Assembly (NCBI GenBank): GCA_030834095.1
Contig: JAURGA010000008.1
Span: forward strand, 1 to 45,034
From: Candidatus Nanopelagicales bacterium
Lineage (GTDB): Bacteria; Actinomycetota; Actinomycetes; Nanopelagicales; Nanopelagicaceae
Reading direction: 5' to 3'
DNA length: 45,034 bases
Position 1 is the first letter of the stretch; each line of letters begins with the position of its first letter. Position numbers and translations under genes: made by a program. Below are positions 8,122-16,799 of this stretch, one piece after another. The notes beneath the pieces are model-generated. The model searched no databases. It was given only the letters and a program-made list of their open reading frames with translations, and was not told the origin of the DNA.

Positions 8122-8774
8122 GAATTATTGATTAAGGCGCTTAAACCAACTGCGCGCTTGCGAGCGCCAACATCACCACAAATTTCTAACCAATTCGCTA
8201 AAAGTTCGTAGCCATATTGAGTTAAAACTGCTTCTGGATGGAATTGCACACCATCAATATTTTTATCACGATGTGAAATTCCCATTATCGTGCCATCGGA
8301 ACACTGGGCAGTAATTTGAAGTTCTGCTGGCATTGAATCAGCTTCGATGGCCAGTGAGTGATATCTAGTAGCAATAAAATTATTTGGGATATCTTTGAAA
8401 AGTTCGGTGGCGTTATGCAAAATTTCTGATGTTCGACCATGCAAAAGTTCTGGTGCGCTAGAAATTTTTGCACCATATGCAGCGCCAATAACTTGAAGCC
8501 CTAAACAAATTCCTAGAATTGGAATTCCTTTTTTCTCGCAATACTTAACGACTCCAATACTTGCGCCGGCACTCTGTGGATTTCCTGGGCCAGGTGAGAT
8601 CACTACGCCATCAAAATTCTGACAATGTTCAGGGGCAAGCTCGTCATTCCTGACTACCTGGGTCACGGCGCCGAGTTCATCTAGATATTGCACGATGTTG
8701 AAAACAAAGGAGTCGTGGTTATCGACAACCAAAATCTTCTTCGCCTCTTTGAATCCTGTGCTCCCTGTTCTCAT
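8118..8774 (-). CDS. pabA: Class I glutamine amidotransferase, aminodeoxychorismate/anthranilate synthase component II
   Basis: The protein hydrolyses glutamine and passes ammonia to a chorismate-binding partner (PabB for folate, TrpE for tryptophan). The 218-residue sequence shows ILVVDNHDSFVFNIVQYL, the oxyanion strand GVVISPGPGNP, nucleophile Cys90 in GICLGLQVIG, and the catalytic dyad His179-Glu181 in QFHPEA. The location next to pknB and crgA matches the trpG/pabA gene of Mycobacterium (between pknB and crgA). No partner synthase lies in the window, so folate versus tryptophan use is not decided; in this family the subunit can serve both. About 12 extra residues precede the conserved core, so the true start could be slightly downstream of ATG 8774. 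Confidence 0.92.
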   Translation of the reverse strand: MRTGSTGFKEAKKILVVDNHDSFVFNIVQYLDELGAVTQVVRNDELAPEHCQNFDGVVISPGPGNPQSAGASIGVVKYCEKKGIPILGICLGLQVIGAAYGAKISSAPELLHGRTSEILHNATELFKDIPNNFIATRYHSLAIEADSMPAELQITAQCSDGTIMGISHRDKNIDGVQFHPEAVLTQYGYELLANWLEICGDVGARKRAVGLSALINNS

Positions 8775-8789
8775 ATGGCAATTGTGGTG

Positions 8790-8795
8790 TAATCT
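8790..8795 (+). promoter_or_regulatory. Candidate leaderless -10 box of crgA
   Basis: TAATCT, preceded by TG, ends 6 nt before ATG 8802. It occupies the 27-bp gap between the divergent pabA and crgA starts. No Shine-Dalgarno precedes crgA, so a leaderless mRNA is expected. Confidence 0.55.
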
Positions 8796-8801
8796 CTGCC
8801 C

Positions 8802-9059
8802 ATGCCTAAGTCACCATTGCGCAAAAAAGAGAAGGCCTATATTCCGGAGGCGGTTGCTCAAGCAAAGCCGGTTCCGACTGAGAGCCCAAAGTGGTTAGTC
8901 CCAGCGATGATTTCTGCCTTCATCGGCGGATTAATCTGGATCGTAATTTTCTACATCTCGGCAACTGCCTACCCAATCCCAAATATCGGGGCCTGGAATA
9001 TGGTCGTTGGATTTGGATTCATAGCGGTAGGTTTCTCGCTCGCTACCCGCTGGCGCTAA
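8802..9059 (+). CDS. crgA: Cell division protein CrgA
   Basis: CrgA is a small actinobacterial membrane protein of the divisome that interacts with FtsZ, FtsI and FtsQ in mycobacteria and influences Z-ring assembly and wall synthesis. The 85-residue product has a charged cytoplasmic N terminus (MPKSPLRKKEKAY) and two membrane helices, about residues 30-52 (VPAMISAFIGGLIWIVIFYI) and 64-82. The hairpin topology, the PKWLVP lead-in and the GFxxATRWR end are typical of the family. It is divergent from pabA and close to pknB, the same arrangement as in Mycobacterium and Streptomyces. Confidence 0.93.
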   Translation: MPKSPLRKKEKAYIPEAVAQAKPVPTESPKWLVPAMISAFIGGLIWIVIFYISATAYPIPNIGAWNMVVGFGFIAVGFSLATRWR

Positions 9060-9068
9060 ATACCGCTT

Positions 9069-9086
9069 AATTACAAGCTTGTAATT
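9069..9086. promoter_or_regulatory. 18-bp perfect palindrome AATTACAAGCTTGTAATT
   Basis: A perfect 18-bp inverted repeat lies 10 bp after the crgA stop and about 80 bp before the phoP-like promoter. It lacks a GC-rich stem or following T tract, so it is not a good intrinsic terminator. It has the shape of an operator for a dimeric regulator, but no cognate regulator can be named. Confidence 0.45.
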
Positions 9087-9094
9087 CTCCACAC

Positions 9095-9116
9095 GGTGGA
9101 TAAAGGCTGTGGATAA
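9095..9116 (+). promoter_or_regulatory. Two DnaA-box-like sequences upstream of the phoP-like gene
   Basis: TGTGGATAA at 9108-9116 matches the DnaA box (complement TTATCCACA) exactly, and GGTGGATAA at 9095-9103 differs at one base. Both are in the same orientation, 13 bp apart. They lie 32-53 bp upstream of a candidate -10 (TACGCT, 9148-9153) for the response-regulator gene. Confidence 0.5.
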
Positions 9117-9178
9117 CTCTAAGCACTGCCTATGCGCATTCACAGGCTACGCTCAGGTAAATAGGGGATTCTCACTCT

Positions 9179-9922
9179 ATGACCCTTTTGAAAGAGAAGC
9201 CACAAGTGAACCAGAACGATCAGTCCACCACTCAGAGAATCTTGGTGGTCGATGACGAGAACAGTATTAGTGAATTAATTGCAACCAGTCTTAGATTCGT
9301 AGGCTTCGATGTTCGAACTGCCGCTACCGGATCACAAGCTCTTACGATTGCTGAGGAATTTAAACCACATGCATTGATTTTGGATGTCATGTTGCCCGAT
9401 CAAGATGGTTTCGAAGTCTGTCGCCAACTGCGTCAAGATGGACATAGCGTTGGAGTTCTCTTTCTAACAGCGAAAGATACCGTCGAAGATAAAATTGCTG
9501 GCTTAACAATCGGTGGTGATGATTATGTAACCAAGCCATTTAGCCTTGAAGAACTTGTTGCTCGCCTACGTGCGCTTCTACGTCGCACCGGTGCTATAAC
9601 TATTGAGGGCGATGACGAGAAAGTTAGGTTTGCAGATCTCGAGCTCGATGAAGCGACCCACGAAGTTCGTCGCGCCGGCACATTGATTGAACTCTCTCCT
9701 ACCGAATTCTTACTACTTCGCTACTTAATGATTAATGCTGATCGCGTAGTAAGTAAGTCACAGATCCTTGACCATGTATGGCAATACGATTTCCGTGGCG
9801 ATGCTGGAATTGTTGAAACTTACATCTCCTATCTTCGCAAGAAGATAGATAACTTCGAGCCCGCTCTCATTCATACCGTTCGCGGTGTGGGATATAGGTT
9901 GCGATTACCAGCACGTAAGTAA
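9179..9922 (+). CDS. phoP: OmpR-family response regulator, PhoP-like
   Basis: This 247-residue DNA-binding response regulator pairs with the histidine kinase 20 bp downstream. The receiver domain (about 18-135) has the acidic pair in VVDDEN, phospho-acceptor Asp69 in LILDVMLPD, Thr97 in FLTAKD and Lys119 in VTKPF. The winged-helix domain (about 150-245) has LSPTEFLLLRYL, QILDHVWQYDF, VETYISYLRKKID and HTVRGVGYRLR. The sequence, including DKIAGLTIGGDDYVTKPFSL, closely resembles mycobacterial PhoP, so the symbol is a family-level call. The regulon cannot be read from the sequence. The leader has AGGGGA at about 9163-9168 as a possible ribosome site and TACGCT at 9148-9153 as a -10; DnaA boxes and a palindrome lie upstream. 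Confidence 0.88.
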   Translation: MTLLKEKPQVNQNDQSTTQRILVVDDENSISELIATSLRFVGFDVRTAATGSQALTIAEEFKPHALILDVMLPDQDGFEVCRQLRQDGHSVGVLFLTAKDTVEDKIAGLTIGGDDYVTKPFSLEELVARLRALLRRTGAITIEGDDEKVRFADLELDEATHEVRRAGTLIELSPTEFLLLRYLMINADRVVSKSQILDHVWQYDFRGDAGIVETYISYLRKKIDNFEPALIHTVRGVGYRLRLPARK

Positions 9923-9942
9923 TAAAGAAGTAAACTTCCCAA

Positions 9943-11403
9943 ATGAGATACGGGCTGTCGAACTGGTCACTTCGTAATCGCCTGATTCTGTCAACGCTAG
10001 TGCTGGCCGCTATCGCTATTGCTGCTTCAGATTTTGCTGCATCAAATTCACTACGCACCTTTCTGATAAACCAAGCTGATGCTCAGTTAAATGAAGTTGT
10101 TAAAACTTCAATGTTGCGCCTTGATCGCGCCGGAATTGATACTGCAAATTTAGATGAAGAGGGCGACGAATATGGCTTTCGTCCACTGCGCCCCTTAGAA
10201 GCAGTCCCAACTACTACTGCTGTAACGCTTCTAGATGTTTCTGGAAACATTATTGGACGAATAGGTGGCGAATTTGCTAATTCCATTGATCAAAATGAGT
10301 TTAAGAAACTAACTCCAAAAAAAGTTGATTCGCTCAAAGGTCTGCCCTTCACAATACCCGGTGCTAAAGGCGAACCAGATATTCGTGCAATTGCTAGACC
10401 ACTTCCATCCGGAGAGGGCACTGTTGTAATTTCGGTGGCGCTAGATAGCGTAGATAAAACCGTTGCTGGCCTCTCTGGAATCTTTCTTTTGATTAGTTTT
10501 ATCGTTCTAATTTCTATTGCAATCATCGCCAGATCTTTAATTAAGTTGACCCTCAAACCACTTAATCAGATTGAGAAGACTGCAGCTGCAATTGCAGAGG
10601 GAGATTTATCTGCGCGGCTTCCGCAGGTAAATTCAAGAACTGAAGTTGGACGTCTAACTGGATCTTTGAACACGATGCTTTCGCGAATTGAAGAGTCATT
10701 TGCTGTGCGCACAGAGTCTGAGAATAAATTGCGGCGCTTCGTCGCTGATGCAAGTCATGAACTGCGCACACCTTTAACAGCTATTCGAGGATTTGCAGAA
10801 CTTCATCGTCAAGGTGCAGTAGTAGGTGAAGATAAAACCAGAGAGTTGATATCTAGAATTGAGAAAGAATCAATTCGAATGGGTGCGCTAGTGGAAGACT
10901 TATTACTTCTTGCCAGATTAGATCAATCTAGAGAATTAATTTTTGACCCGGTGGATATTAATCACCTGGTAGCCGAGGCTGTGGCTTCTGCAAAAGCAGC
11001 AGGGCCTGACCATGAAATCACTATTTCGAGCGAGAGTGATGAGATCTTTGTGTTGGGTGATTCGATGCGCATTCATCAAGCTATCGCCAACTTGCTAGCG
11101 AATGCGAGAACCCATACTCCAGCTGGAACAAAGATTGTTGTGAAAATTTTGCAGAGTGATTTAGATACCCGAATAAGTATTTCTGATAATGGTCCTGGGC
11201 TTTCCGACGCTGATCAGAAGCGAGTATTCGAGAGATTCTTTAGAGCAGATCCTTCCCGTGTTCGTGTTGGCGGCGAAGGCAGCGGGCTTGGGCTGGCAAT
11301 TGTTGATGCAGTCATGAAGGCCCATGGCGGCAGTGTTGAAGTTCAATCAAAGCTAGGTGACGGTGCAACCTTCCAAATTATTTTTCCGCAGCGAGAGTTA
11401 TAA
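9943..11403 (+). CDS. phoR: Sensor histidine kinase, PhoR-like partner of the upstream regulator
   Basis: This membrane sensor kinase of 486 residues is in one operon with the PhoP-like regulator. It has a first membrane helix (about 13-29), an extracytoplasmic sensor region (about 35-170), a second helix (about 177-199), and a HAMP domain (LIKLTLKPLNQIEKTAAAIA). The HisKA domain has phospho-acceptor His272 in VADASHELRTPLT. The HATPase domain has the N box (IANLLANARTHTP), the G1 box (ISDNGPGL), the F box region (VFERFFRADPS) and the G2 box (GEGSGLGLAIV). All catalytic boxes are intact. The physiological signal is unknown. The stop overlaps the end of the convergent htpX by 6 bp. Confidence 0.9.
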   Translation: MRYGLSNWSLRNRLILSTLVLAAIAIAASDFAASNSLRTFLINQADAQLNEVVKTSMLRLDRAGIDTANLDEEGDEYGFRPLRPLEAVPTTTAVTLLDVSGNIIGRIGGEFANSIDQNEFKKLTPKKVDSLKGLPFTIPGAKGEPDIRAIARPLPSGEGTVVISVALDSVDKTVAGLSGIFLLISFIVLISIAIIARSLIKLTLKPLNQIEKTAAAIAEGDLSARLPQVNSRTEVGRLTGSLNTMLSRIEESFAVRTESENKLRRFVADASHELRTPLTAIRGFAELHRQGAVVGEDKTRELISRIEKESIRMGALVEDLLLLARLDQSRELIFDPVDINHLVAEAVASAKAAGPDHEITISSESDEIFVLGDSMRIHQAIANLLANARTHTPAGTKIVVKILQSDLDTRISISDNGPGLSDADQKRVFERFFRADPSRVRVGGEGSGLGLAIVDAVMKAHGGSVEVQSKLGDGATFQIIFPQREL

Positions 11404-12288
11404 AGATTCCATTGCTCTAAGAGTTGAGATTCGATCTTCGATTGGAGGATGAGTAGCAAAAAGTTTCGAAACGCTCTTCGCATCTAACGGAGATTCGATC
11501 CAAATATGTGCAACTGCATTCGATCGTTGTTTTACTACAGTGGAATCCCGGGCCAGAATTTCTAAAGCTTTTCGCAGCCCCGATGGGTTTCGAGTAAAAC
11601 TCACCGCTGTTGCATCAGCAAGAGCTTCACGTTTGCGAGAAATTGCTGACTTCAACAGCAAGGCGGCAAGTGGGGCCAGAATCAAAATTAGAAGTGAGAA
11701 GACAAGTGCGATTGGATTGTTGTTGCTCTCTCGGTTTCGAGCACCGCCAAAGAACATCATTCGGGTCAATATGTCAGAGGCAATTGCGATTGCCCCGGCG
11801 GTTGTTGCTGCGACCGCGCTTACTAGCGTGTCCCGATTGGCCACATGAGACATCTCATGCGCAATAACTCCTTGAAGTTCATCGCGATCCATCACATCTA
11901 AAATTCCAGTGGTGAATGCAATCAGTGCATGTTCAGGATTTCTGCCAGTAGCGAAAGCATTTGGGGCGTCGTCATAAACTATTGCCACCTTCGGCATAGG
12001 CAGACCTGAGGCAATACAAACTTCCTGCACCAGCCCAAATAGTTTTGGATTATCTTCCTCTTGAAGCAACTTAGCGCCAGTCATCTTTAAAACTAATTTG
12101 TCGGAGCCATAAAAAGCGCCCCAGACTGAGATTAGGGAGATGCCCACAGCGATTGGAACGATTCCGGTCGTTGCACCACCAAAAAAAGTAAGGGCGGCAT
12201 AAACAAGAATCCACATAAGAATTCCCATGGCAATCAGCAAACCAATGGTTTTACGCCGATTAGCGTTCTGCAGTGTTCTAAAATCCAT
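11398..12288 (-). CDS. htpX: Membrane zinc metalloprotease HtpX (M48B)
   Basis: HtpX degrades damaged membrane proteins. The 296-residue protein has two N-terminal helices (about 14-34 and 40-58), the zinc motif HEMSH (His144, Glu145, His148) in VIAHEMSHVANRDTLVS, two further membrane segments (about 155-180 and 193-215) and the third-ligand region KREALADATAVSFTRNP. It lies 3 bp after lemA, a pairing common in bacteria, so the two are presumably co-transcribed. Confidence 0.95.
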   Translation of the reverse strand: MDFRTLQNANRRKTIGLLIAMGILMWILVYAALTFFGGATTGIVPIAVGISLISVWGAFYGSDKLVLKMTGAKLLQEEDNPKLFGLVQEVCIASGLPMPKVAIVYDDAPNAFATGRNPEHALIAFTTGILDVMDRDELQGVIAHEMSHVANRDTLVSAVAATTAGAIAIASDILTRMMFFGGARNRESNNNPIALVFSLLILILAPLAALLLKSAISRKREALADATAVSFTRNPSGLRKALEILARDSTVVKQRSNAVAHIWIESPLDAKSVSKLFATHPPIEDRISTLRAMESL

Positions 12289-12291
12289 TGA

Positions 12292-12843
12292 TTAGAATTT
12301 TACGTTCGGCACTTCGCGATCCTGTGGATCTTCAACTTCATAGAACTCGCGCTCGGATACCTTTGCAAATCCAACAAAGAAGTTGGTTGGAACAGTCTTT
12401 ATCGCAGTATTTAACTGGCGCACTGAGTCATTATAAAACTGGCGAGAGAACGCAACTTTATTTTCAGTAGTAGCTAATTCATCTTGGAGAGCTGCAAAAT
12501 TTGCTGATGCTTTTAAATCTGGATAAGCCTCAGCGACTGCCAGCAATCCACGGAGCGCCTGAGTAAGAAGGCCATCTGCCGCCGCGGTATCTGCTACAGA
12601 ACTTGCTGTGGTTGCCTTTGCGCGGGCAGTGACTACAGCATCAAAAGTTGATTGCTCGTGTTGCGCATATCCTTTTACAGTCTCAACTAGGTTGGGAATT
12701 AAATCTGCTCGTCGCTGTAGTTGAACTTCAATTTGTGACCAAGCTTCTTCCGCTGTGATGTTTAGCCGAATTAAGCGGTTGTATTGGATTACGAAAAAAA
12801 CTACAAGAAAAGCAACTACTGCTAAGACAATAATTATTTCCAT
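12292..12843 (-). CDS. lemA: LemA family membrane protein
   Basis: The 183-residue protein starts with one membrane helix (about 3-19, IIVLAVVAFLVVFFVIQY) followed by an alpha-helical domain with the LemA signature NRLIRLNITAEEAWSQIEVQLQRRADLIPNLV-type region (residues about 22-55). It also contains QLNTAIKTVPTNFFV. Its biochemical function is not established; it is often paired with membrane proteases or TPM proteins. Here it precedes htpX by 3 bp, suggesting a joint role in membrane quality control. Confidence 0.92.
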   Translation of the reverse strand: MEIIIVLAVVAFLVVFFVIQYNRLIRLNITAEEAWSQIEVQLQRRADLIPNLVETVKGYAQHEQSTFDAVVTARAKATTASSVADTAAADGLLTQALRGLLAVAEAYPDLKASANFAALQDELATTENKVAFSRQFYNDSVRQLNTAIKTVPTNFFVGFAKVSEREFYEVEDPQDREVPNVKF

Positions 12844-12885
12844 GGCTAATTAAACCGCGAATTCGCTGATTTAATTCCTTAGAAT

Positions 12886-13464
12886 TTACTTAATTTGAGA
12901 CTGATGGAAATTTAGCCAAGATTTGCTTGCAGTTGGGCCGCGTTGGCCTTGATATCTTGAACCGTAAAGCGCAGAACCATATGGGTTCTCGGCTGGTGAA
13001 GAGAGCTTGATTAAACAGAGCTGGCCAATTTTCATTCCTGGAAATAATTTGACTGGAAGATTTGCAACATTCGAAAGTTCTAGAGTGATGTGACCAGAGA
13101 AGCCCGGATCAATAAATCCTGCTGTTGAGTGGGTTAGCAAACCAAGTCGACCGAGTGAAGATTTACCTTCGAGGCGTCCGGCAATGTCATCGGGCAGAGT
13201 GATTACTTCGTAGGTGCTCGCAAGAACAAACTCGCCTGGGTGCAGAATAAATTCTGCATTCGCTTCGACCGCTACTTCGCGGGTTAAATCTGATTGTTCA
13301 ATTGATGGATCAATTACTGAATATTTATGGTTCTCGAAAACTCGGAAGAATCGGTCGAGTCGGACATCCACGCTCGATGGTTGAATCATTGCGCCATCAA
13401 AAGGTTCGACCTTTACGCGGCCAGCGCTGATTTCGGCCTTGATATCGCGATCACTTAGTAGCAC
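12886..13464 (-). CDS. dcd: dCTP deaminase (possibly dUMP-forming)
   Basis: The enzyme deaminates dCTP on the way to dTTP; actinobacterial members can also hydrolyse the product to dUMP. The 192-residue sequence contains [32 protein letters not shown], the active-site block [20 protein letters not shown] followed by [14 protein letters not shown], and the C-terminal [11 protein letters not shown] phosphate-binding tail. All are standard for Dcd. The GTG start at 13464 is supported by a -10-like TAGGGT six bases upstream. A divergent acyl-CoA dehydrogenase gene follows on the plus strand. Confidence 0.95.
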   Translation of the reverse strand: MLLSDRDIKAEISAGRVKVEPFDGAMIQPSSVDVRLDRFFRVFENHKYSVIDPSIEQSDLTREVAVEANAEFILHPGEFVLASTYEVITLPDDIAGRLEGKSSLGRLGLLTHSTAGFIDPGFSGHITLELSNVANLPVKLFPGMKIGQLCLIKLSSPAENPYGSALYGSRYQGQRGPTASKSWLNFHQSQIK

Positions 13465-13470
13465 GGAGAG

Positions 13471-13476
13471 ACCCTA
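13471..13476 (-). promoter_or_regulatory. Candidate leaderless -10 box of dcd
   Basis: TAGGGT on the minus strand lies exactly 6 nt before GTG 13464, with no Shine-Dalgarno. This spacing would place the transcription start at or next to the GTG. Confidence 0.5.
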
Positions 13477-13526
13477 TATCCTCATTACGGCTTGATTAAG
13501 TTACTGGCGGGTAGCATTATTGTGCC

Positions 13527-15350
13527 ATGAGCCACTACACCGCAAACCTGCGCGATATCGAATTCTGCCTCTTCGACCTCCTTAAGCGCGATGAAATTTT
13601 AGGCAAATCAATATTTAAAGATATCGACCGTGACACCTCGATGGGGATGTTGGAAGAAATCAAGCGTTTAGCCGAGAACGATCTTGCTGATTCATTTGTT
13701 GAGAGTGATCGGCTGGGTGTGCAATTCGATAAAGCGACTGGCGATATTAAATTGCCTGAAAGTTTTAAGAAGTCATATCGCACATTTATGGATAATGAAT
13801 GGTGGCGTATCGATGCACCAGTTGAAATTGGTGGCACCTTAATTCCAGCTTCGGTTCGTTGGGCGATTGCTGAAATGGTTCTGGGATCAAACCCTTCAAT
13901 TCATATTTATGCATCAGGTACAGCGTTTGCACATGTTGCATACGTTCTTGGAAATGATCAGCAGAAAAAAATGGCAAAGCATATGGTCGACAACGACTGG
14001 GGCGCCACAATGCAACTCACTGAACCAGATGCCGGAAGTGATGTTGGTGCTGGAAGAACTAAGGCCGTGCAACAAGCCGATGGCACTTGGCACATCACCG
14101 GAACAAAAAGATATATCACTTCTGGAGATTCAGATTTGAATCCAAATATTGTTCATTATGTTCTTGCCCGGCCAGAAGGCGCAGGTCCTGGAACAAAGGG
14201 CCTAAGTCTATTTTTAGTTCCAAAATTTATGTTTGACTTTGAAACTGGGGAACTTGGAAAGCGCAATGGTGTTTATGTAACCAGTGTTGAACACAAGATG
14301 GGGCTTAATGTTTCAGCTACTTGTGAAGTCAATCTTGGCGAGAAAGAGCCTGCGGTCGGATACTTACTTGGGGATGTTCACCAAGGTATTGCTCAGATGT
14401 TTAAAGTAATTGAATATGCCCGAATGATGGTTGGGACCAAGGCGATTGCAACGCTTAGCGCTGGATACCAACAAGCTCTGGCTTATGCCAAGGTGCGCGT
14501 GCAAGGACCAGACCTAACTAAAGCTGCTGACAAGGCAAGCCCGCGCGTAACGATTATTAACCATCCAGATGTTCGTCGTTCGCTAATGGTGCAGAAGTCT
14601 TATTCCGAAGGTATGCGCGCCCTAGTTCTATACACCGCTTCCATTCAAGATGAAATCTTGTTGGCTAAGGCTGCAAATGACACTGATCGCATGGATGACA
14701 TGGAAGCGCTAAACGATTTATTGCTTCCGATTGTTAAGGGTTACGGAAGCGAAAAATCTTGGGTCTTGCTTGGAACCGAATCACTTCAGACATTTGGTGG
14801 AGCCGGCTTTACGCAGGATTGGCCACTTGAACAATATGTTCGCGATGCCAAGATTGATACTTTGTATGAAGGCACGACTGCAATTCAAGGTCTTGATTTC
14901 TTCTTTCGAAAAATTATCAAAGATGGCGGCCGGGCACTTGGATTGCTTGGAAAAGAGATTGCAGCATTTACTGCTACTGGTGGCGCACTTGCTGAAGAGA
15001 AAGCAGCGCTTGCCAAAACTCTTGAAGATTTAAATGCAATGACCGGAACTCTTGTTAGTTTTGCAATGGAATCTCAAGAGAATGTAGAGAAGATTTACAA
15101 GGCTGGTTTGAATACAACTCGCCTTTTGATGTCTGTCGGTGAAGTAATTATTGCTTGGTTGTTATTGCGCCAGGCAGAAATCGCAATAGAAAAATCAGCG
15201 AACCCAGGACGTGATGCTGATTTCTACGCCGGAAAAATCGCATCTGCGAAGTTTTTCGTCAGAACCGTTCTTCCACATATCAAAGCAGAGTTAAAGATTG
15301 TTCTTAGCGAGACTGGTGAGTTGATGGAAATTCCAGAAGGCGCGTTTTAG
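13527..15350 (+). CDS. Acyl-CoA dehydrogenase (FadE5-like, long form)
   Basis: This FAD-dependent enzyme introduces the trans-2 double bond into acyl-CoA, the first step of beta-oxidation. At 607 residues it is the long acyl-CoA dehydrogenase form with an extra N-terminal region (about 1-60) and a C-terminal helical domain. Visible motifs are MQLTEPDAGSDVGAGRTKA and ITGTKRYITSGD (FAD and substrate binding), GLSLFLVPKF, and the catalytic glutamate region DTLYEGTTAIQGLDF. The overall pattern resembles mycobacterial FadE5. No other fatty-acid genes are adjacent; the exporter downstream is unrelated. A -10-like TAGCAT (13512-13517) lies 9 nt before the ATG. Confidence 0.9.
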   Translation: MSHYTANLRDIEFCLFDLLKRDEILGKSIFKDIDRDTSMGMLEEIKRLAENDLADSFVESDRLGVQFDKATGDIKLPESFKKSYRTFMDNEWWRIDAPVEIGGTLIPASVRWAIAEMVLGSNPSIHIYASGTAFAHVAYVLGNDQQKKMAKHMVDNDWGATMQLTEPDAGSDVGAGRTKAVQQADGTWHITGTKRYITSGDSDLNPNIVHYVLARPEGAGPGTKGLSLFLVPKFMFDFETGELGKRNGVYVTSVEHKMGLNVSATCEVNLGEKEPAVGYLLGDVHQGIAQMFKVIEYARMMVGTKAIATLSAGYQQALAYAKVRVQGPDLTKAADKASPRVTIINHPDVRRSLMVQKSYSEGMRALVLYTASIQDEILLAKAANDTDRMDDMEALNDLLLPIVKGYGSEKSWVLLGTESLQTFGGAGFTQDWPLEQYVRDAKIDTLYEGTTAIQGLDFFFRKIIKDGGRALGLLGKEIAAFTATGGALAEEKAALAKTLEDLNAMTGTLVSFAMESQENVEKIYKAGLNTTRLLMSVGEVIIAWLLLRQAEIAIEKSANPGRDADFYAGKIASAKFFVRTVLPHIKAELKIVLSETGELMEIPEGAF

Positions 15351-15375
15351 CCAGTTATAGCCGCTAAGATTCAAC

Positions 15376-16305
15376 GTGCTCAAGAATCGGCGACATGAGA
15401 TCTATCTTTTACTCGGCTCGCTATTCTTTGCAATAAGCAGCATCCCGGCAAAACTTGCCATGGAAGCTGGGCTTTCGGCTTGGCGCCTGACCCAGATAAG
15501 GACAATCGGGGCCTTCTTAATTCTCTTTTTATATGTTTATGCAAAGAATAAAAAATCCCTACGCTTCAAACGCAAGGAGCTTCCAATACTTGTTTCTTTT
15601 GGTGTCTTTGGTTTTGCCGCGGTAAATCTTCTTTACTTCTTGGCTATTCAGCGTCTAAATGTAGGTATTGCACTTATTATCGAATTTACTGCTCCGATCT
15701 GGATTGCGCTCTGGCTGCGATTTATTCAGAAAAAGATAGTTTCTAGGTTGATGTGGTGGGGGCTTGTAATTGGTTTAACTGGATTAGCCCTAATTGCCCA
15801 AGTTTGGCGGGGATTAACTCTTGATGGACTTGGGGTTTTTTATGCACTGATGTGTGCTTTTGCGCTAACCGTATATTTCTTGGTCGGAGAGAAACTAGTA
15901 GGTGTTAAGTCCAGCGAGGCAACAATGGCTTTGGGGCTTGGAATTTCTTCAGCTTTCTTCGCAATTATCCAACCTTGGTGGAGCTTCCCATTTGAACAAT
16001 TACGGGAAGTTGTTCAACTGACTGGAAGACTTTCGGAAATATCAGTTCCGGCTTATTTGCTGGTTCTCTGGGTAATTATTTTTGGTACTGCAATCCCTTA
16101 TTTTCTAGTTTTGACCGGACTTCGGGGGCTAAATGCGGCTACAACAAGTGCAATTGGAATGTCAGAGCCGGTATTTGGTGGAATTTTTGCTTGGATTTTC
16201 CTATACGAAAAACTAAACTTCACACAATCGGTTGGGGTTGTAGTTGTTCTCGTCGGTATCTATCTGGCGAATCGTGCAAGATTTAATGTGAAGGGCGCGG
16301 CTTAA
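15376..16305 (+). CDS. EamA/DMT-family metabolite exporter
   Basis: This inner-membrane permease of 309 residues has ten predicted helices forming two EamA repeats (about 7-135 and 150-300). Examples are LLLGSLFFAISSIPAKLAM, NVGIALIIEFTAPIWIALWL and the second-repeat LRGLNAATTSAIGMSEPVFG. It resembles RhtA/threonine-homoserine type drug/metabolite transporters, but the substrate is unknown. The GTG start at 15376 is preceded by TAAGAT (15365-15370) five bases away. Its stop overlaps the ATG of the carbonic anhydrase gene by one base (TAATG), so the two are probably translated in tandem. Confidence 0.87.
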   Translation: MLKNRRHEIYLLLGSLFFAISSIPAKLAMEAGLSAWRLTQIRTIGAFLILFLYVYAKNKKSLRFKRKELPILVSFGVFGFAAVNLLYFLAIQRLNVGIALIIEFTAPIWIALWLRFIQKKIVSRLMWWGLVIGLTGLALIAQVWRGLTLDGLGVFYALMCAFALTVYFLVGEKLVGVKSSEATMALGLGISSAFFAIIQPWWSFPFEQLREVVQLTGRLSEISVPAYLLVLWVIIFGTAIPYFLVLTGLRGLNAATTSAIGMSEPVFGGIFAWIFLYEKLNFTQSVGVVVVLVGIYLANRARFNVKGAA

Positions 16306-16799
16306 TGGAAAATTTTGCAGACCTGCTTGAATCAAATAAAGAGTATGCGAGTGCCTTTAAATCAATGGGCTTAAGCGGTGAAGCGATAAAAGGTTTAGCA
16401 ATTGTCACATGCATGGATTCGAGAATCGACCCACTTCATATTGTTGGAATGGAAGCTGGCGATGCCAAAATATTGCGAAATGCTGGCGCCCGAGTTACCG
16501 AGGATGTCCTTCGCACATTAGTTCTTGCAACCCACTTGCTAGGCGTGAATCGAATTTTAGTTATGCCACACACAGATTGCAGAATGGCAACCGGTGAAGA
16601 ACACGAAATACATGCTGCGATTTTAGAGAAATCTGGTGTCGACACTAGAGGAATCGAAATTCGTACAGTTAAAGATCAGATGAAGGCACTTGTTACTGAT
16701 ATTCAGAGAATTGAAAGCTATCCCTTACTTGCAAAAAATATAAAGGTTATGGGCGCTATTTATGATGTTGATACTGGAAAACTGGCTCCATTAATTTAA
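16305..16799 (+). CDS. Beta-class carbonic anhydrase, short form
   Basis: It interconverts CO2 and bicarbonate using zinc. The 164-residue protein has the diagnostic CMDSR (Cys36, Asp38, Arg40) and HTDC (His89, Cys92) zinc-ligand motifs and RNAGARVTEDVLRTLVLATHLLG. This size and pattern match the small mycobacterial enzyme Rv1284-type rather than the longer CynT type. Bicarbonate supply supports carboxylases in fatty-acid and anaplerotic metabolism. It overlaps the upstream exporter by 1 bp and the convergent dnaB by 4 bp. Confidence 0.93.
   Translation: MENFADLLESNKEYASAFKSMGLSGEAIKGLAIVTCMDSRIDPLHIVGMEAGDAKILRNAGARVTEDVLRTLVLATHLLGVNRILVMPHTDCRMATGEEHEIHAAILEKSGVDTRGIEIRTVKDQMKALVTDIQRIESYPLLAKNIKVMGAIYDVDTGKLAPLI

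Noticed and set aside
9069-9086. Intrinsic terminator for crgA
   Set aside because: The stem is AT-rich and not followed by a T tract.
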